A stretch of DNA of 11,144 nucleotides from an uncultured Bacillaceae bacterium (GTDB taxonomy: Bacteria > Bacillota > Bacilli > Bacillales > Caldibacillaceae): contig CALKAK010000061.1 in the NCBI GenBank assembly GCA_937983015.1, positions 1 through 11,144 of the forward strand, given 5' to 3'. This document shows, one piece after another, positions 1 through 6,068 of this stretch. The number at the start of each line of letters is the position of its first letter. Position 1 is the stretch's first letter. The translations under genes and the position numbers were made by a program. The notes under the pieces are model-generated. The model searched no databases. It had not been told where the DNA came from and saw nothing but the letters and a program-made list of their open reading frames with translations.

Positions 1-972
1 GTCGGATCCGGTGCGGTACGCACGATCAACGGAACCCTTGACCTCCATGTGAAATTGGAAGAAACCATCGCCCGTTTCAAAGGGACGGAGGCGGCAATAT
101 CCTTCCAGTCCGGTTTTAACTGCAATATGGCGGCGATACAAGCTGTCATGGATAAGAATGATGCGATTTTATCTGATGAATTGAACCATGCATCGATCAT
201 TGACGGTTGCCGTCTCTCGAAAGCGACCATTATTCGCTACAATCATTCGGATATGGATGATTTGCGTAAAAAGGCTAAAGAGGCAAGGGAATCGGGGAAA
301 TATGAGAAGATCATGGTCATCACCGATGGCGTTTTTTCGATGGATGGGGACATCGCTAAATTACCGGATATCGTCGAGATCGCTCGAGAATTTGATTTGA
401 TCGTTTATGTTGATGACGCCCACGGTTCCGGAGTGCTGGGGGGTGGAGCCGGTACGGTAAAGCACTTCGGTTTAGAAAAAGAAGTAGACTTCCAGATCGG
501 TACCCTTTCCAAGGCGATCGGTGTTGTTGGTGGGTACGTTGCCGGCAAGAAAATCTTAATCGATTGGTTGAAAGTAAGGGCCCGTCCTTTCCTCTTTTCG
601 ACAGCGGTGACACCGGCAGATGCCCGGGCTGCCACGGCGGCTATCGAAATATTGATGGAGGATTCCGGCTTAGTTGACCGACTCTGGAAAAACGGTCGTT
701 ATTTGAAAGAAGGTTTGCGGCGATTAGGATTCGATATCGGCCAAAGTGAGACCCCGATTACCCCATGTATCATCGGAGATGAAAAGAAAACACAAGAATT
801 CAGTAAGCGCTTGCTGGAAGAAGGGGTGTACGCGAAGGCCATCGTTTATCCGACGGTACCCCGGGGCACCGGAAGGATAAGGAATATGCCGACGGCAGCC
901 CACACGAAAGAAATGCTCGATCGAGCATTACATATTTACGAAAAAGTCGGAAAAGAGCTGGGGGTTATTTAA
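1..972 (+). CDS. kbl: Glycine C-acetyltransferase (2-amino-3-ketobutyrate CoA ligase), 5'-truncated by the window
   Basis: PLP-dependent alpha-oxoamine synthase that cleaves 2-amino-3-ketobutyrate with CoA to glycine and acetyl-CoA, the second step of threonine breakdown; cytosolic. The frame is open from base 1, so the gene begins upstream; 323 residues are visible against about 390-400 for the family, so roughly 70-75 N-terminal residues are missing. The visible part opens with the VRTINGTLDLH segment. It then shows DELNHAS, the DDAHGSGVLG motif (cofactor-ring aspartate and substrate-side histidine), and TLSKA, whose lysine (codon 511-513) should form the Schiff base with PLP. The C-terminal RGTGRIRNMPTAAHT segment is typical of the family. 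The in-frame GTG at 49 is internal and is not the true start. SDR-type tdh follows on the same strand, which favours Kbl over the related 8-amino-7-oxononanoate or 5-aminolevulinate synthases. Confidence 0.95.
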   Translation, partial: VGSGAVRTINGTLDLHVKLEETIARFKGTEAAISFQSGFNCNMAAIQAVMDKNDAILSDELNHASIIDGCRLSKATIIRYNHSDMDDLRKKAKEARESGKYEKIMVITDGVFSMDGDIAKLPDIVEIAREFDLIVYVDDAHGSGVLGGGAGTVKHFGLEKEVDFQIGTLSKAIGVVGGYVAGKKILIDWLKVRARPFLFSTAVTPADARAATAAIEILMEDSGLVDRLWKNGRYLKEGLRRLGFDIGQSETPITPCIIGDEKKTQEFSKRLLEEGVYAKAIVYPTVPRGTGRIRNMPTAAHTKEMLDRALHIYEKVGKELGVI

Positions 973-990
973 TTTTCCGGTCGATGAACC

Positions 991-1007
991 TTGTTTCCTG
1001 GAAACAA
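991..1007. repeat. 17-bp palindrome between kbl and tdh
   Basis: TTGTTTCCTGGAAACAA is a perfect inverted repeat of two 8-base arms around one central base, 19 bp after the kbl stop. As RNA it could form only a small hairpin, with about 6 pairs and a 5-base loop, and it has no T-run, so it does not look like a terminator. It could be an operator or a processing site in the 138-bp gap. Function unknown. Confidence 0.35.
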
Positions 1008-1110
1008 ACCTTCTCTAAATCGGCACAACCCCTTTCGAATACGAGCTTGATCTTCTTGATGTGTCGGTTTTTACATGCGAAGAGATTTATTAGACACGGA
1101 GGAAGTAGAG

Positions 1111-2058
1111 ATGAAGAAAATACTGGTCACGGGTGCCCTCGGTCAGATCGGCACGGAGTTGATAACGGCCCTTCATAAAATCTACGGGACGGAAAATGTA
1201 ATCGCTACCGATATTCGCGAACCCGATGATCGATTCCCGATCCAAGGTCCGTTTGAAATCCTCGATGTAATGGATGGGGAAAAAATGCTGGAAGTTGCCC
1301 GGCGTCACCGGGTCGACACGATCATTCATCTGGCGGCTCTGCTTTCCGCTACGGCGGAACAGAAACCCCTTATCGCCTGGGATCTAAATATGAATGGGTT
1401 GCTCAACGCTCTGGAGGTGGCCCGGGAATTGAATCTCAAATTTTTTGCACCGAGTTCGATCGGCGCCTTTGGTCCTAATACGCCCCGGGTGAATACACCC
1501 CAGGACACGATTCAACGGCCGACATCGATTTACGGGATAACGAAAGTCGCCGGCGAACTATTGGCCGATTACTATTACCATAAATACGGTGTCGATACGC
1601 GAGGGCTGCGTTTTCCCGGACTCATCTCCCACGTCGCACCACCCGGGGGTGGAACGACCGACTATGCGGTGGAAATTTATTATGGGGCCGTTCGCGAGAA
1701 GAAATATACTTCCTTTATCGCGGAAGGAACGTATCTCGATATGATGTACATGGATGATGCGATCCAGGCGATCATTCAATTGATGGAAGCCGATCCAGCC
1801 CGTCTCGTTCATCGGAACGCCTTTAATGTTTCGGCGATGAGTGTCGCCCCGGAGACGATTGCAGCCGAGATTCGCAAACATATACCAGAATTCCGGCTGG
1901 ATTATGACGTGGATCCCGTCCGGCAACGAATTGCCGAGAGCTGGCCGGATTCACTCGATACGTCGGCGGCCGAAGAAGAATGGGGCTTCCGCCCGAAATA
2001 TGATTTGGCGAAAATGACGGTCGTGATGCTGGAAAAACTGAAGGAAAAATTAACGTAG
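1111..2058 (+). CDS. tdh: L-threonine 3-dehydrogenase, short-chain (SDR/epimerase-like) type
   Basis: Oxidises L-threonine with NAD+ to 2-amino-3-ketobutyrate, the substrate of the Kbl enzyme encoded just upstream. 315 aa, the usual size for the extended-SDR form. The N-terminal Rossmann motif GALGQIG (residues 8-14) and D34 after the second strand indicate NAD binding. APSSIGAFGP (113-122) carries the catalytic serine region, and YGITK (Y141, K145) is the YxxxK motif. The ATG at 1111 was chosen because GGAGG at 1098-1102 lies 8 bases before it; the in-frame ATG at 1075 would add 12 residues ahead of the Rossmann strand and has no good ribosome site. The gene is in the same direction as kbl, 138 bp apart, and ends at a strong terminator, so co-transcription is likely. 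The family also contains UDP-sugar epimerases, but the kbl context makes threonine dehydrogenase the best call. It differs from the zinc-dependent MDR Tdh of E. coli. Confidence 0.92.
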   Translation: MKKILVTGALGQIGTELITALHKIYGTENVIATDIREPDDRFPIQGPFEILDVMDGEKMLEVARRHRVDTIIHLAALLSATAEQKPLIAWDLNMNGLLNALEVARELNLKFFAPSSIGAFGPNTPRVNTPQDTIQRPTSIYGITKVAGELLADYYYHKYGVDTRGLRFPGLISHVAPPGGGTTDYAVEIYYGAVREKKYTSFIAEGTYLDMMYMDDAIQAIIQLMEADPARLVHRNAFNVSAMSVAPETIAAEIRKHIPEFRLDYDVDPVRQRIAESWPDSLDTSAAEEEWGFRPKYDLAKMTVVMLEKLKEKLT

Positions 2059-2064
2059 TTGCTT

Positions 2065-2093
2065 AACCCGGTCACCAGTTGACCGGGTTTTTT
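2065..2093 (+). terminator. Intrinsic terminator of the kbl-tdh operon
   Basis: A perfect 10-bp stem (AACCCGGTCA at 2065-2074 pairing with 2080-2089), a 5-base loop and a run of T, starting 6 bp after the tdh stop. Confidence 0.93.
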
Positions 2094-2129
2094 GAGGAAA
2101 TTTCCCAGGGGAAAATAGGCTGCTTCATA

Positions 2130-2158
2130 TTGCCATTTTTAAATGTCTGATATATAAT
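2130..2158 (+). promoter_or_regulatory. Sigma-A-type promoter of the gntR-membrane protein operon
   Basis: TTGCCA (2130-2135), 17-bp spacer, TATAAT (2153-2158). The gntR start lies about 40 bp beyond the -10 box, behind AAAGGAG at 2183-2189 with 8-base spacing. Confidence 0.8.
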
Positions 2159-2170
2159 AAATATAACAGA
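2146..2170. promoter_or_regulatory. Candidate autorepressor operator over the -10 box
   Basis: TCTGATATAT (2146-2155) and ATATAACAGA (2161-2170) form an inverted repeat with 9 of 10 pairs and a 5-base centre. It covers the -10 hexamer and the likely transcription start. This is where an autorepressing YtrA-type GntR protein would be expected to bind. The repeat is seen in the sequence; the role is inferred. Confidence 0.5.
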
Positions 2171-2197
2171 TAGAACGAATAGAAAGGAGTTTCCGTC

Positions 2198-2593
2198 ATG
2201 TTTATCAGCCTCGACCTGCAATCCGATGCGCCGATTTACGTCCAGCTGCGGAACAAAATTATCGAGGGAATTGCCAGTAAAGAATTACTGCCGGGTGATC
2301 CGCTACCCTCTGTCCGAAATCTGGCGAAAGATTTGGGTGTGAACATGCATACGATCAATAAAACGTACCAATTACTAAAGGCAGATGGTTTTATTCAAAT
2401 TCACCGGCAAAAAGGGGTCGTGATTAATCCTGATGGTTTTCCTGAAGTGACGGATGTGTTTTTGGAAAAGGTGAAGGAGACGTTCCGTCCCATCATTGCC
2501 GAAGCGATTTGCCGGGGAATGTCGAAGGAAGAGTTGCTTTCGCATTGTGAAAAGATCTTTCAAGACATCTTAGAAGGGGGGAACCGTAAATGA
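2198..2593 (+). CDS. GntR-family transcriptional regulator, YtrA subfamily
   Basis: A 131-aa DNA-binding protein. Residues about 8-78 form the GntR winged helix: PIYVQLRNKIIEGI leads in, LPSVRNLAKDLGVNMHTINKTY is the helix-turn-helix, and GFIQIHRQKGVVI is the wing. The short C-terminal tail of about 50 residues is helical and too small for a metabolite-binding domain of the FadR or HutC kind, which is the mark of the YtrA subfamily. Members usually repress their own operon, which typically encodes membrane or ABC-transport proteins. The ribosome site is AAAGGAG with 8-base spacing. The stop overlaps the next gene's start by ATGA, so the two are translationally coupled. The inducing signal is not evident. 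Family assignment is certain; the target is inferred from position. Confidence 0.93.
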   Translation: MFISLDLQSDAPIYVQLRNKIIEGIASKELLPGDPLPSVRNLAKDLGVNMHTINKTYQLLKADGFIQIHRQKGVVINPDGFPEVTDVFLEKVKETFRPIIAEAICRGMSKEELLSHCEKIFQDILEGGNRK

Positions 2594-3690
2594 AGCTGAT
2601 CATGTATGGCTCGATGCTTCTTTTGTTCCTGCTTTGTGCGGTAATTTCTGCTATCACACCTTATATCACGCGGAAAACGGAAAGCTTCGGAATCGCCATT
2701 CCGCACGACTTTTACCATGATCCCCAGCTTGTCCGGTTTCGTAAACAATACGTCAAGTACAATGTATTAATCGGCATTGCGACGGCAATCGTTCTCGGTG
2801 CTTTGATCGGGCCGCTTACGGAAAATCAATGGTCGATTGCGTATTTAATCGCGATTTTCTCATATTTCTTGGTCTCATTTTTCATCTATTATCATTTCCA
2901 TAAAAAGATGCGCGCGATTAAAGAAAAAGCCCGCTGGTATGAAGAAAGAAAAGAGATGATCACCATTGATACGAAATTTTATCAAGAAAAATTAGTTTAT
3001 TCCCATAAATGGTTTATCATTCCATTATTAATCACACTTGTGACAATCGGACTCACCTTACTATATTATGACCACTTTCCCGAGCGGATTCCCATGCAGT
3101 ACGATTTACAAGGGAATGTGACCCGCTGGGCGGATAAATCGCTCGGCACGGTCCTCATGATGCCTTTATTGCAACTGTTCATGACCGGTTTATTTCTGTT
3201 TATCAACATTGTAATCGCCAAAAGCAAGCAGCAACTCGACCCGGCACGTCCTGAAGAATCTCGCAGGCAAAACATAATCTTTCGGCGTCGCTGGTCAATG
3301 TTCACAATCATCAGCGGGACGATCATGGTCACCCTTTTTTTACTAGCCCAGTTATCTTTTGTCGTCTTGTTTAATTCCACCTTTCTTTTTACGTTAACCA
3401 TGGGGATCACATTCATCATCATTCTCGGCGCCCTGTTTTTAACCCTTACGACTGGACAGGGTGGAAGTCGCCTGAAAACCGTCGAAGGTAAAAATGGGAA
3501 GATCATCAATCGTGATGATGATAAGTACTGGAAATTAGGCATCTTTTATTTCAATCCCGATGATCCCGCCATTTTCGTGGAAAAGCGTTTTGGGAGCGGC
3601 TGGACGAATAATTTCGCACAACCTTTAACGTGGGTTCTCCTGATCGGGTTATTTGCGATCATCCTGTTCATCACCTTACTCATACCATAG
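2590..3690 (+). CDS. Multi-pass membrane protein with DUF1648-like and DUF5808-like regions
   Basis: 366 aa with about eight predicted membrane segments: near 4-23, 57-78, 81-102, 141-160, 187-209, 237-259, 265-286 and 346-365. Between the fourth and fifth lies FPERIPMQYDLQGNVTRWADK (about 163-183), which resembles the 'P-x-H-[FW]-[DN]-x-x-G-x-x-D' block of DUF1648, the domain also found in the immunity protein SdpI. Near the C-terminus DDDKYWKLGIFYFNPDDPA (309-327) and the following KRFGSGWTNNFA resemble DUF5808. Translation starts inside the gntR stop (ATGA overlap) behind a G-rich ribosome site at about 2575-2581, so it is coupled to the regulator. The biochemical function is unknown. The pairing of a small repressor and a DUF1648 membrane protein recalls SdpR/SdpI, where the regulator is of another family, so an envelope or immunity role is a guess only. 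Confidence 0.85.
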   Translation: MKLIMYGSMLLLFLLCAVISAITPYITRKTESFGIAIPHDFYHDPQLVRFRKQYVKYNVLIGIATAIVLGALIGPLTENQWSIAYLIAIFSYFLVSFFIYYHFHKKMRAIKEKARWYEERKEMITIDTKFYQEKLVYSHKWFIIPLLITLVTIGLTLLYYDHFPERIPMQYDLQGNVTRWADKSLGTVLMMPLLQLFMTGLFLFINIVIAKSKQQLDPARPEESRRQNIIFRRRWSMFTIISGTIMVTLFLLAQLSFVVLFNSTFLFTLTMGITFIIILGALFLTLTTGQGGSRLKTVEGKNGKIINRDDDKYWKLGIFYFNPDDPAIFVEKRFGSGWTNNFAQPLTWVLLIGLFAIILFITLLIP

Positions 3691-3747
3691 GGAATCAACC
3701 CTTGCAGTTGGAATCGTTACGAATAATCGACGTCGCACCACAACCAT

Positions 3748-3794
3748 GGGGCTGTCCACTAAGTCATATTTTCGACTTTTGGATGCCCCTTTTT
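3748..3794 (+). terminator. MITE-derived hairpin with T-run, possible terminator of the gntR operon
   Basis: The left part of MITE copy 1 folds back on itself: GGGGC...AAGTC pairs imperfectly with GACTT...GCCCC around an AT-rich loop, and TTTTT follows at 3790-3794. It starts 57 bp after the membrane-protein stop, where no other terminator is apparent. Confidence 0.55.
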
Positions 3795-3867
3795 GTATTC
3801 AAGATCCTTGATAAATCAACTTTCTTGATTAACTATAATTAAACAAATTTACTTTTTAGAAAGCCTC
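3748..3867. mobile_element. MITE-like element, copy 1 (decayed right end)
   Basis: 120 bp with no coding capacity. It starts with GGGGCTGTCC and aligns over its whole length with the reverse complement of the element at 5814-5935: the first 42 bases differ at only three positions, and the block CCTTGATAAATCAAC is shared exactly. The right end, read inward, is GAGGCTTTCTAAAAAG against the intact GGGGCTGTCCAAAAAG, so this copy has mutated termini and is probably immobile. GGGGCTGTCC ends resemble those I associate with IS1182-group transposons; that link is from memory. No clear target duplication is visible. Confidence 0.8.
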
Positions 3868-4058
3868 TTTTTTGGCAAAGATCGTATTTATCGATCACTT
3901 GAGTGTTTCGCATCAAGAATCATAGGCCGGTTGTTTCAGGTACTTGAAAAATAACCATGTGTCAGATCAGCAAAATCCCTAGGAGCGCACGAACTTTTTT
4001 TACCGTTTATCCATGATGGAAAAGGAACTATACGAATAAAAAGTTTGTTAAAAAATAT
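3868..4058. other. Intergenic stretch with no recognisable gene
   Basis: About 190 bp between MITE copy 1 and the next promoter. It holds only short 5-bp inverted repeats (for example GATCG/CGATC near 3880-3896) and no ORF with a ribosome site. CCGGTTGT at 3927-3934 repeats part of the palindromic promoter spacer at 4072-4081, possibly by chance. Confidence 0.5.
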
Positions 4059-4087
4059 TTGACAATTTCACCAACCGGTTGTATACT
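4059..4087 (+). promoter_or_regulatory. Strong sigma-A-type promoter upstream of fbpB
   Basis: TTGACA (4059-4064), 17-bp spacer, TATACT (4082-4087): the closest match to consensus in the window. Transcription should start near 4094. The first downstream feature is a short hairpin terminator, then the fbpB-like gene. Confidence 0.85.
4072..4081. promoter_or_regulatory. Perfect palindrome in the promoter spacer (candidate operator)
   Basis: CAACCGGTTG is a 10-bp perfect palindrome lying wholly between the -35 and -10 boxes and ending next to the -10 box. A dimeric repressor bound here would block RNA polymerase. TetR-type operators often look like this, but no such regulator gene is in the window. 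The site does not resemble a Fur box. Confidence 0.5.
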
Positions 4088-4093
4088 AATATC

Positions 4094-4195
4094 AGAAATA
4101 TGATTACCTTTTCACAAAACCGCTTCCAAACCGGGAGCGTAAAAAATTGTAACATACTTTGTTCACTTTTTCCCTTTCCAGCGGGAAAGGTTTTT
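4094..4195 (+). ncRNA. Candidate ~100-nt small RNA or attenuated leader of fbpB
   Basis: From the predicted start at about 4094 to the T-run at 4191-4195 is a compact unit with its own promoter and terminator. Its first hairpin is CGCTTCC-AAACC-GGGAGCG, seven pairs including one G-U. An A/U-rich single-stranded stretch follows, then the terminator, whose 5' arm sits in a pyrimidine-rich segment (TTTTTCCCTTTCC). It could be a trans-acting sRNA or a leader that controls read-through into fbpB 67 bp further on. I do not recognise it as FsrA, RoxS/RsaE, a T-box or a known riboswitch. Confidence 0.45.
4173..4195 (+). terminator. Intrinsic terminator or attenuator between promoter and fbpB
   Basis: CCTTTCC (4173-4179), loop AGCG, GGAAAGG (4184-4190), then TTTTT. 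The 7-bp stem is perfect. Its position between the strong promoter and fbpB makes it either the end of a small RNA or an attenuator. Confidence 0.7.
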
Positions 4196-4261
4196 GTGTG
4201 CCCAAATAAAGAACTACCCCCTTGTTTATAGATGAATTAAAACCAGAAAGGATGTGAGGAT

Positions 4262-4390
4262 GTGAGGAGAGTACGGCTTACCTTTGAAGAGATGGTAGAG
4301 AGAAATAAGCGGGAATTACAATTCGACGAAAAAATTTTGGATCGCGTCGAAAAACGGTTGTTAGAAAGACAGAAAAAGCAGGAAAAATAA
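4262..4390 (+). CDS. fbpB: FbpB-family small basic protein
   Basis: A 42-aa, highly charged protein (MRRVRLTFEEMVERNKREL... ending in KKQEK) with a GTG start. The RLTFEEMVERNK block followed by an amphipathic helix of alternating acidic and basic residues is the pattern of the FbpB family of Bacillus. In B. subtilis, Fur-regulated FbpB is thought to help the sRNA FsrA silence iron-rich targets; whether this member does so is unknown. GTG at 4262 was chosen because it gives the family's MRR/MRK start and sits behind AAAGG (about 4247-4251) and GAGG; the other nearby ATGs are out of frame or followed at once by stop. I see no Fur box upstream. A terminator lies between it and the nearest promoter, and another follows it. 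Family call good; exact orthology to B. subtilis fbpB unproven. Confidence 0.8.
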   Translation: MRRVRLTFEEMVERNKRELQFDEKILDRVEKRLLERQKKQEK

Positions 4391-4439
4391 TCCAGTTTTA
4401 AAAAAGTGTAAAAATGACAGAAAAATAAGTATATTACCC

Positions 4440-4469
4440 GGCAGGAAATTCCTGCCTTTTAATTTTTTT
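4440..4469 (+). terminator. Intrinsic terminator after fbpB
   Basis: GGCAGG (4440-4445) pairs with CCTGCC (4451-4456), with AAATT between, followed by TTTT and, after two A, a second run of T. Confidence 0.85.
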
Positions 4470-4498
4470 CATACAACAACACGGTCACATTGTATAAT
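4470..4498 (+). promoter_or_regulatory. Probable promoter of the M42 peptidase gene
   Basis: TATAAT (4493-4498) with CATACA 17 bp upstream, a weak -35 box. The start codon at 4539 follows 41 bp later behind AAAGGGG. Confidence 0.6.
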
Positions 4499-4538
4499 GA
4501 AAAGACATAGAACTTGTCAGATTGAAAGGGGAAACGGA

Positions 4539-5594
4539 ATGACGAAATATCCGGATACAAAAGAAACGGTGCAACTAATAAAACAATTGGTGTCGATCCC
4601 TAGTCCGACAGGATATACAGAAAAAATCATCCATTATATTGAGCGATTCATCGAGCGCTTACAAGTTCCCTATTACCGGACCAATAAAGGCGCTCTTGTC
4701 ATTACACTACCGGGAAAAGATGACACAAAGCACAGGATGTTAACGGCCCATGTTGACACGCTGGGAGCCATGGTTAAGGAAATCAAATCATCTGGTCGCT
4801 TGAAAATCGATTTGATCGGTGGCTATGACTGGCAGGCGATTGAAGGGGAGTACTGTGAGATTCAAACGGCTTATGGGAAAACATATACCGGCACAATTCT
4901 CATGCATCAACAATCGGTTCATGTGTATAAAGATGCTCGCACCGCTGCGCGGAATCAAGAAAATATGGAAGTTCGTATCGATGAACGGGTACACAATGCG
5001 GATGATGTCCGTAAACTCGGGATCGAAGTCGGCGATTTTGTATTTCTTTCCCCTCGTGTGGAGATCACCCCAAGTGGGTTTATCAAATCCCGTCATTTGG
5101 ATGATAAGGCCAGTGTGGCGATATTACTAAAGCTCATCGAACACTTCGTGGTCCAGCAAATCGAGTTACCGTATACGACCCATTTTCTGATTTCTAATAA
5201 TGAAGAAATCGGTTACGGGGGCAATTCCAATATCCCGCCGCAGACGGTGGAGTATCTGGCGGTAGATATGGGAGCGATCGGTGATGGCCAGGCGACCGAT
5301 GAGTATTCGGTTTCCATCTGTGTAAAAGACTCCAGCGGACCGTACCATTATCAACTGCGCCAGCATCTTGTGAAATTAGCACAAGAAAATCAAATCGATT
5401 ACAAACTTGATATCTACCCTTATTATGGTTCGGATGCATCGGCGGCGATCCGGAGCGGTCACGATATTAAACACGGACTGATCGGTCCCGGAATCGATTC
5501 TTCTCATGCCTTTGAACGGACTCATCAAACATCAATTGAACATACAACCCGCTTGCTCTACCATTATGTCCTTTCGGACCTGGTAGATGCATAA
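4539..5594 (+). CDS. yhfE: M42-family metallo-aminopeptidase, YhfE-like
   Basis: A 351-aa cytosolic two-metal aminopeptidase of the M42 (TET/glutamyl aminopeptidase) family, acting on short peptides. Metal and catalytic residues are all present: AHVDTLG (H71, D73), SRHLDDKAS (D188, with K190 next), NNEEIGYGG (E222 as base, E223 as metal ligand), AVDMG (D243) and GIDSSHAFERTH (H323). The sequence and length match the B. subtilis YhfE branch better than YsdC or YtoP as I remember them. ATG 4539 was chosen over the in-frame ATG at 4497, because the latter lies within the -10 box while GGGG at 4528-4531 is 7 bases before 4539. It is monocistronic, between the fbpB terminator and an ORF-poor region. 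The natural substrate is not known from sequence. Confidence 0.92.
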   Translation: MTKYPDTKETVQLIKQLVSIPSPTGYTEKIIHYIERFIERLQVPYYRTNKGALVITLPGKDDTKHRMLTAHVDTLGAMVKEIKSSGRLKIDLIGGYDWQAIEGEYCEIQTAYGKTYTGTILMHQQSVHVYKDARTAARNQENMEVRIDERVHNADDVRKLGIEVGDFVFLSPRVEITPSGFIKSRHLDDKASVAILLKLIEHFVVQQIELPYTTHFLISNNEEIGYGGNSNIPPQTVEYLAVDMGAIGDGQATDEYSVSICVKDSSGPYHYQLRQHLVKLAQENQIDYKLDIYPYYGSDASAAIRSGHDIKHGLIGPGIDSSHAFERTHQTSIEHTTRLLYHYVLSDLVDA

Positions 5595-5628
5595 GGATTC
5601 TTCCGAAAGATCATATTTACCGTAGGAA

Positions 5629-5751
5629 ATGAACGCTTCCCTTTTTATGAATGGTAACAAGTCCCTTGAGCACGATATGAACGACCAGGAGCGTGTACAA
5701 AAATCGAAATACGGATACATGGAGGCGAACACATCGCTAGGCAAAGCCTAA
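5629..5751 (+). CDS. Doubtful 40-aa ORF, possibly a gene remnant
   Basis: ATG 5629 opens a frame for 40 residues (MNASLFMNGNKSLEHDMNDQ..., ending NTSLGKA). The ribosome site is poor (TAGGAA directly before the start). After the TAA at 5749-5751 the same frame continues for 12 more codons (KQMDKTISNMRE) to a TGA at 5788-5790, which would fit a decayed longer gene. I recognise no family. It lies between yhfE and MITE copy 2. Confidence 0.2.
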   Translation: MNASLFMNGNKSLEHDMNDQERVQKSKYGYMEANTSLGKA

Positions 5752-5813
5752 AAACAGATGGATAAGACAATCAGTAACATGAGGGAATGAACCATATTCA
5801 CCGGATTCACCAT

Positions 5814-5935
5814 GGGGCTGTCCAAAAAGGAAAATTATTTCAAGTTAAACTAAATCAGAATGTTGATTTATCAAGGTTCTTGAACAAACAAAAGGGGCAT
5901 CCAAAAGTCGAAAATACGACTTTTTGGACAGCCCC
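5814..5935. mobile_element. MITE-like element, copy 2 (intact ends)
   Basis: 122 bp with perfect 16-bp terminal inverted repeats, GGGGCTGTCCAAAAAG at 5814-5829 and its complement at 5920-5935, and no transposase. The right third (5894-5935) is itself a long near-perfect hairpin: GGGGCATCCAAAAGTCG faces CGACTTTTTGGACAGCCCC around an AT loop. Subterminal hairpins of this type occur at one end of some insertion sequences, so the element is probably an internally deleted derivative mobilised in trans. It is in opposite orientation to the copy at 3748-3867. The bases flanking it show no obvious direct duplication. Confidence 0.88.
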
Positions 5936-6068
5936 GATAGAAGGTCTACTGCATGTTTTTTCATCATTCTACCAAGATCATTGACCAATTATCCAGAAAT
6001 GAAAAAAAATCTTCTCTTTTTAAGGAGGAGTCAGCATCCCGTAAAAAAATTACATATAAAAATAATAC
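5936..6068. other. Non-coding stretch with an orphan Shine-Dalgarno-like sequence
   Basis: AT-rich, with no convincing gene on either strand. AAGGAGG at 6022-6028 is a perfect ribosome-site core, but it is followed by ATC-CCG-TAA rather than a start codon and reading frame. It may be chance or the remains of a lost gene. Confidence 0.4.

Noticed and set aside
3630..3842. + strand ORF of 70 codons overlapping the end of the membrane protein gene
   Set aside because: It is an out-of-frame shadow that continues into MITE copy 1.
4041..4110. Fur box upstream of fbpB
   Set aside because: I looked for a GATAATGATTATCATTATC-like inverted repeat because FbpB homologues are Fur-controlled, and found nothing close.
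4100..4231. A 43-codon + strand ORF starting at ATG 4100 inside the candidate small RNA
   Set aside because: There is no ribosome site; the start is only about 6 bases from the predicted transcript start, and the frame runs through the terminator hairpin. The composition is unlike a real protein.
5532..5744. - strand ORF of 70 codons overlapping the end of yhfE
   Set aside because: It is antisense to conserved yhfE codons and lacks a recognisable family; a shadow ORF.
3748..5935. Composite transposon formed by the two repeats
   Set aside because: The repeats have no transposase, one end is eroded, no target duplication flanks the whole unit, and the genes inside are ordinary chromosomal genes of Bacillaceae.
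5787..5984. + strand ORF of 65 codons across MITE copy 2
   Set aside because: It is made of the repeat sequence itself, including the terminal repeats, and has no family or ribosome site.
6022..6028. Perfect AAGGAGG ribosome-site core
   Set aside because: No start codon with an open frame follows within a useful distance (ATC-CCG-TAA), so no gene can be supported.
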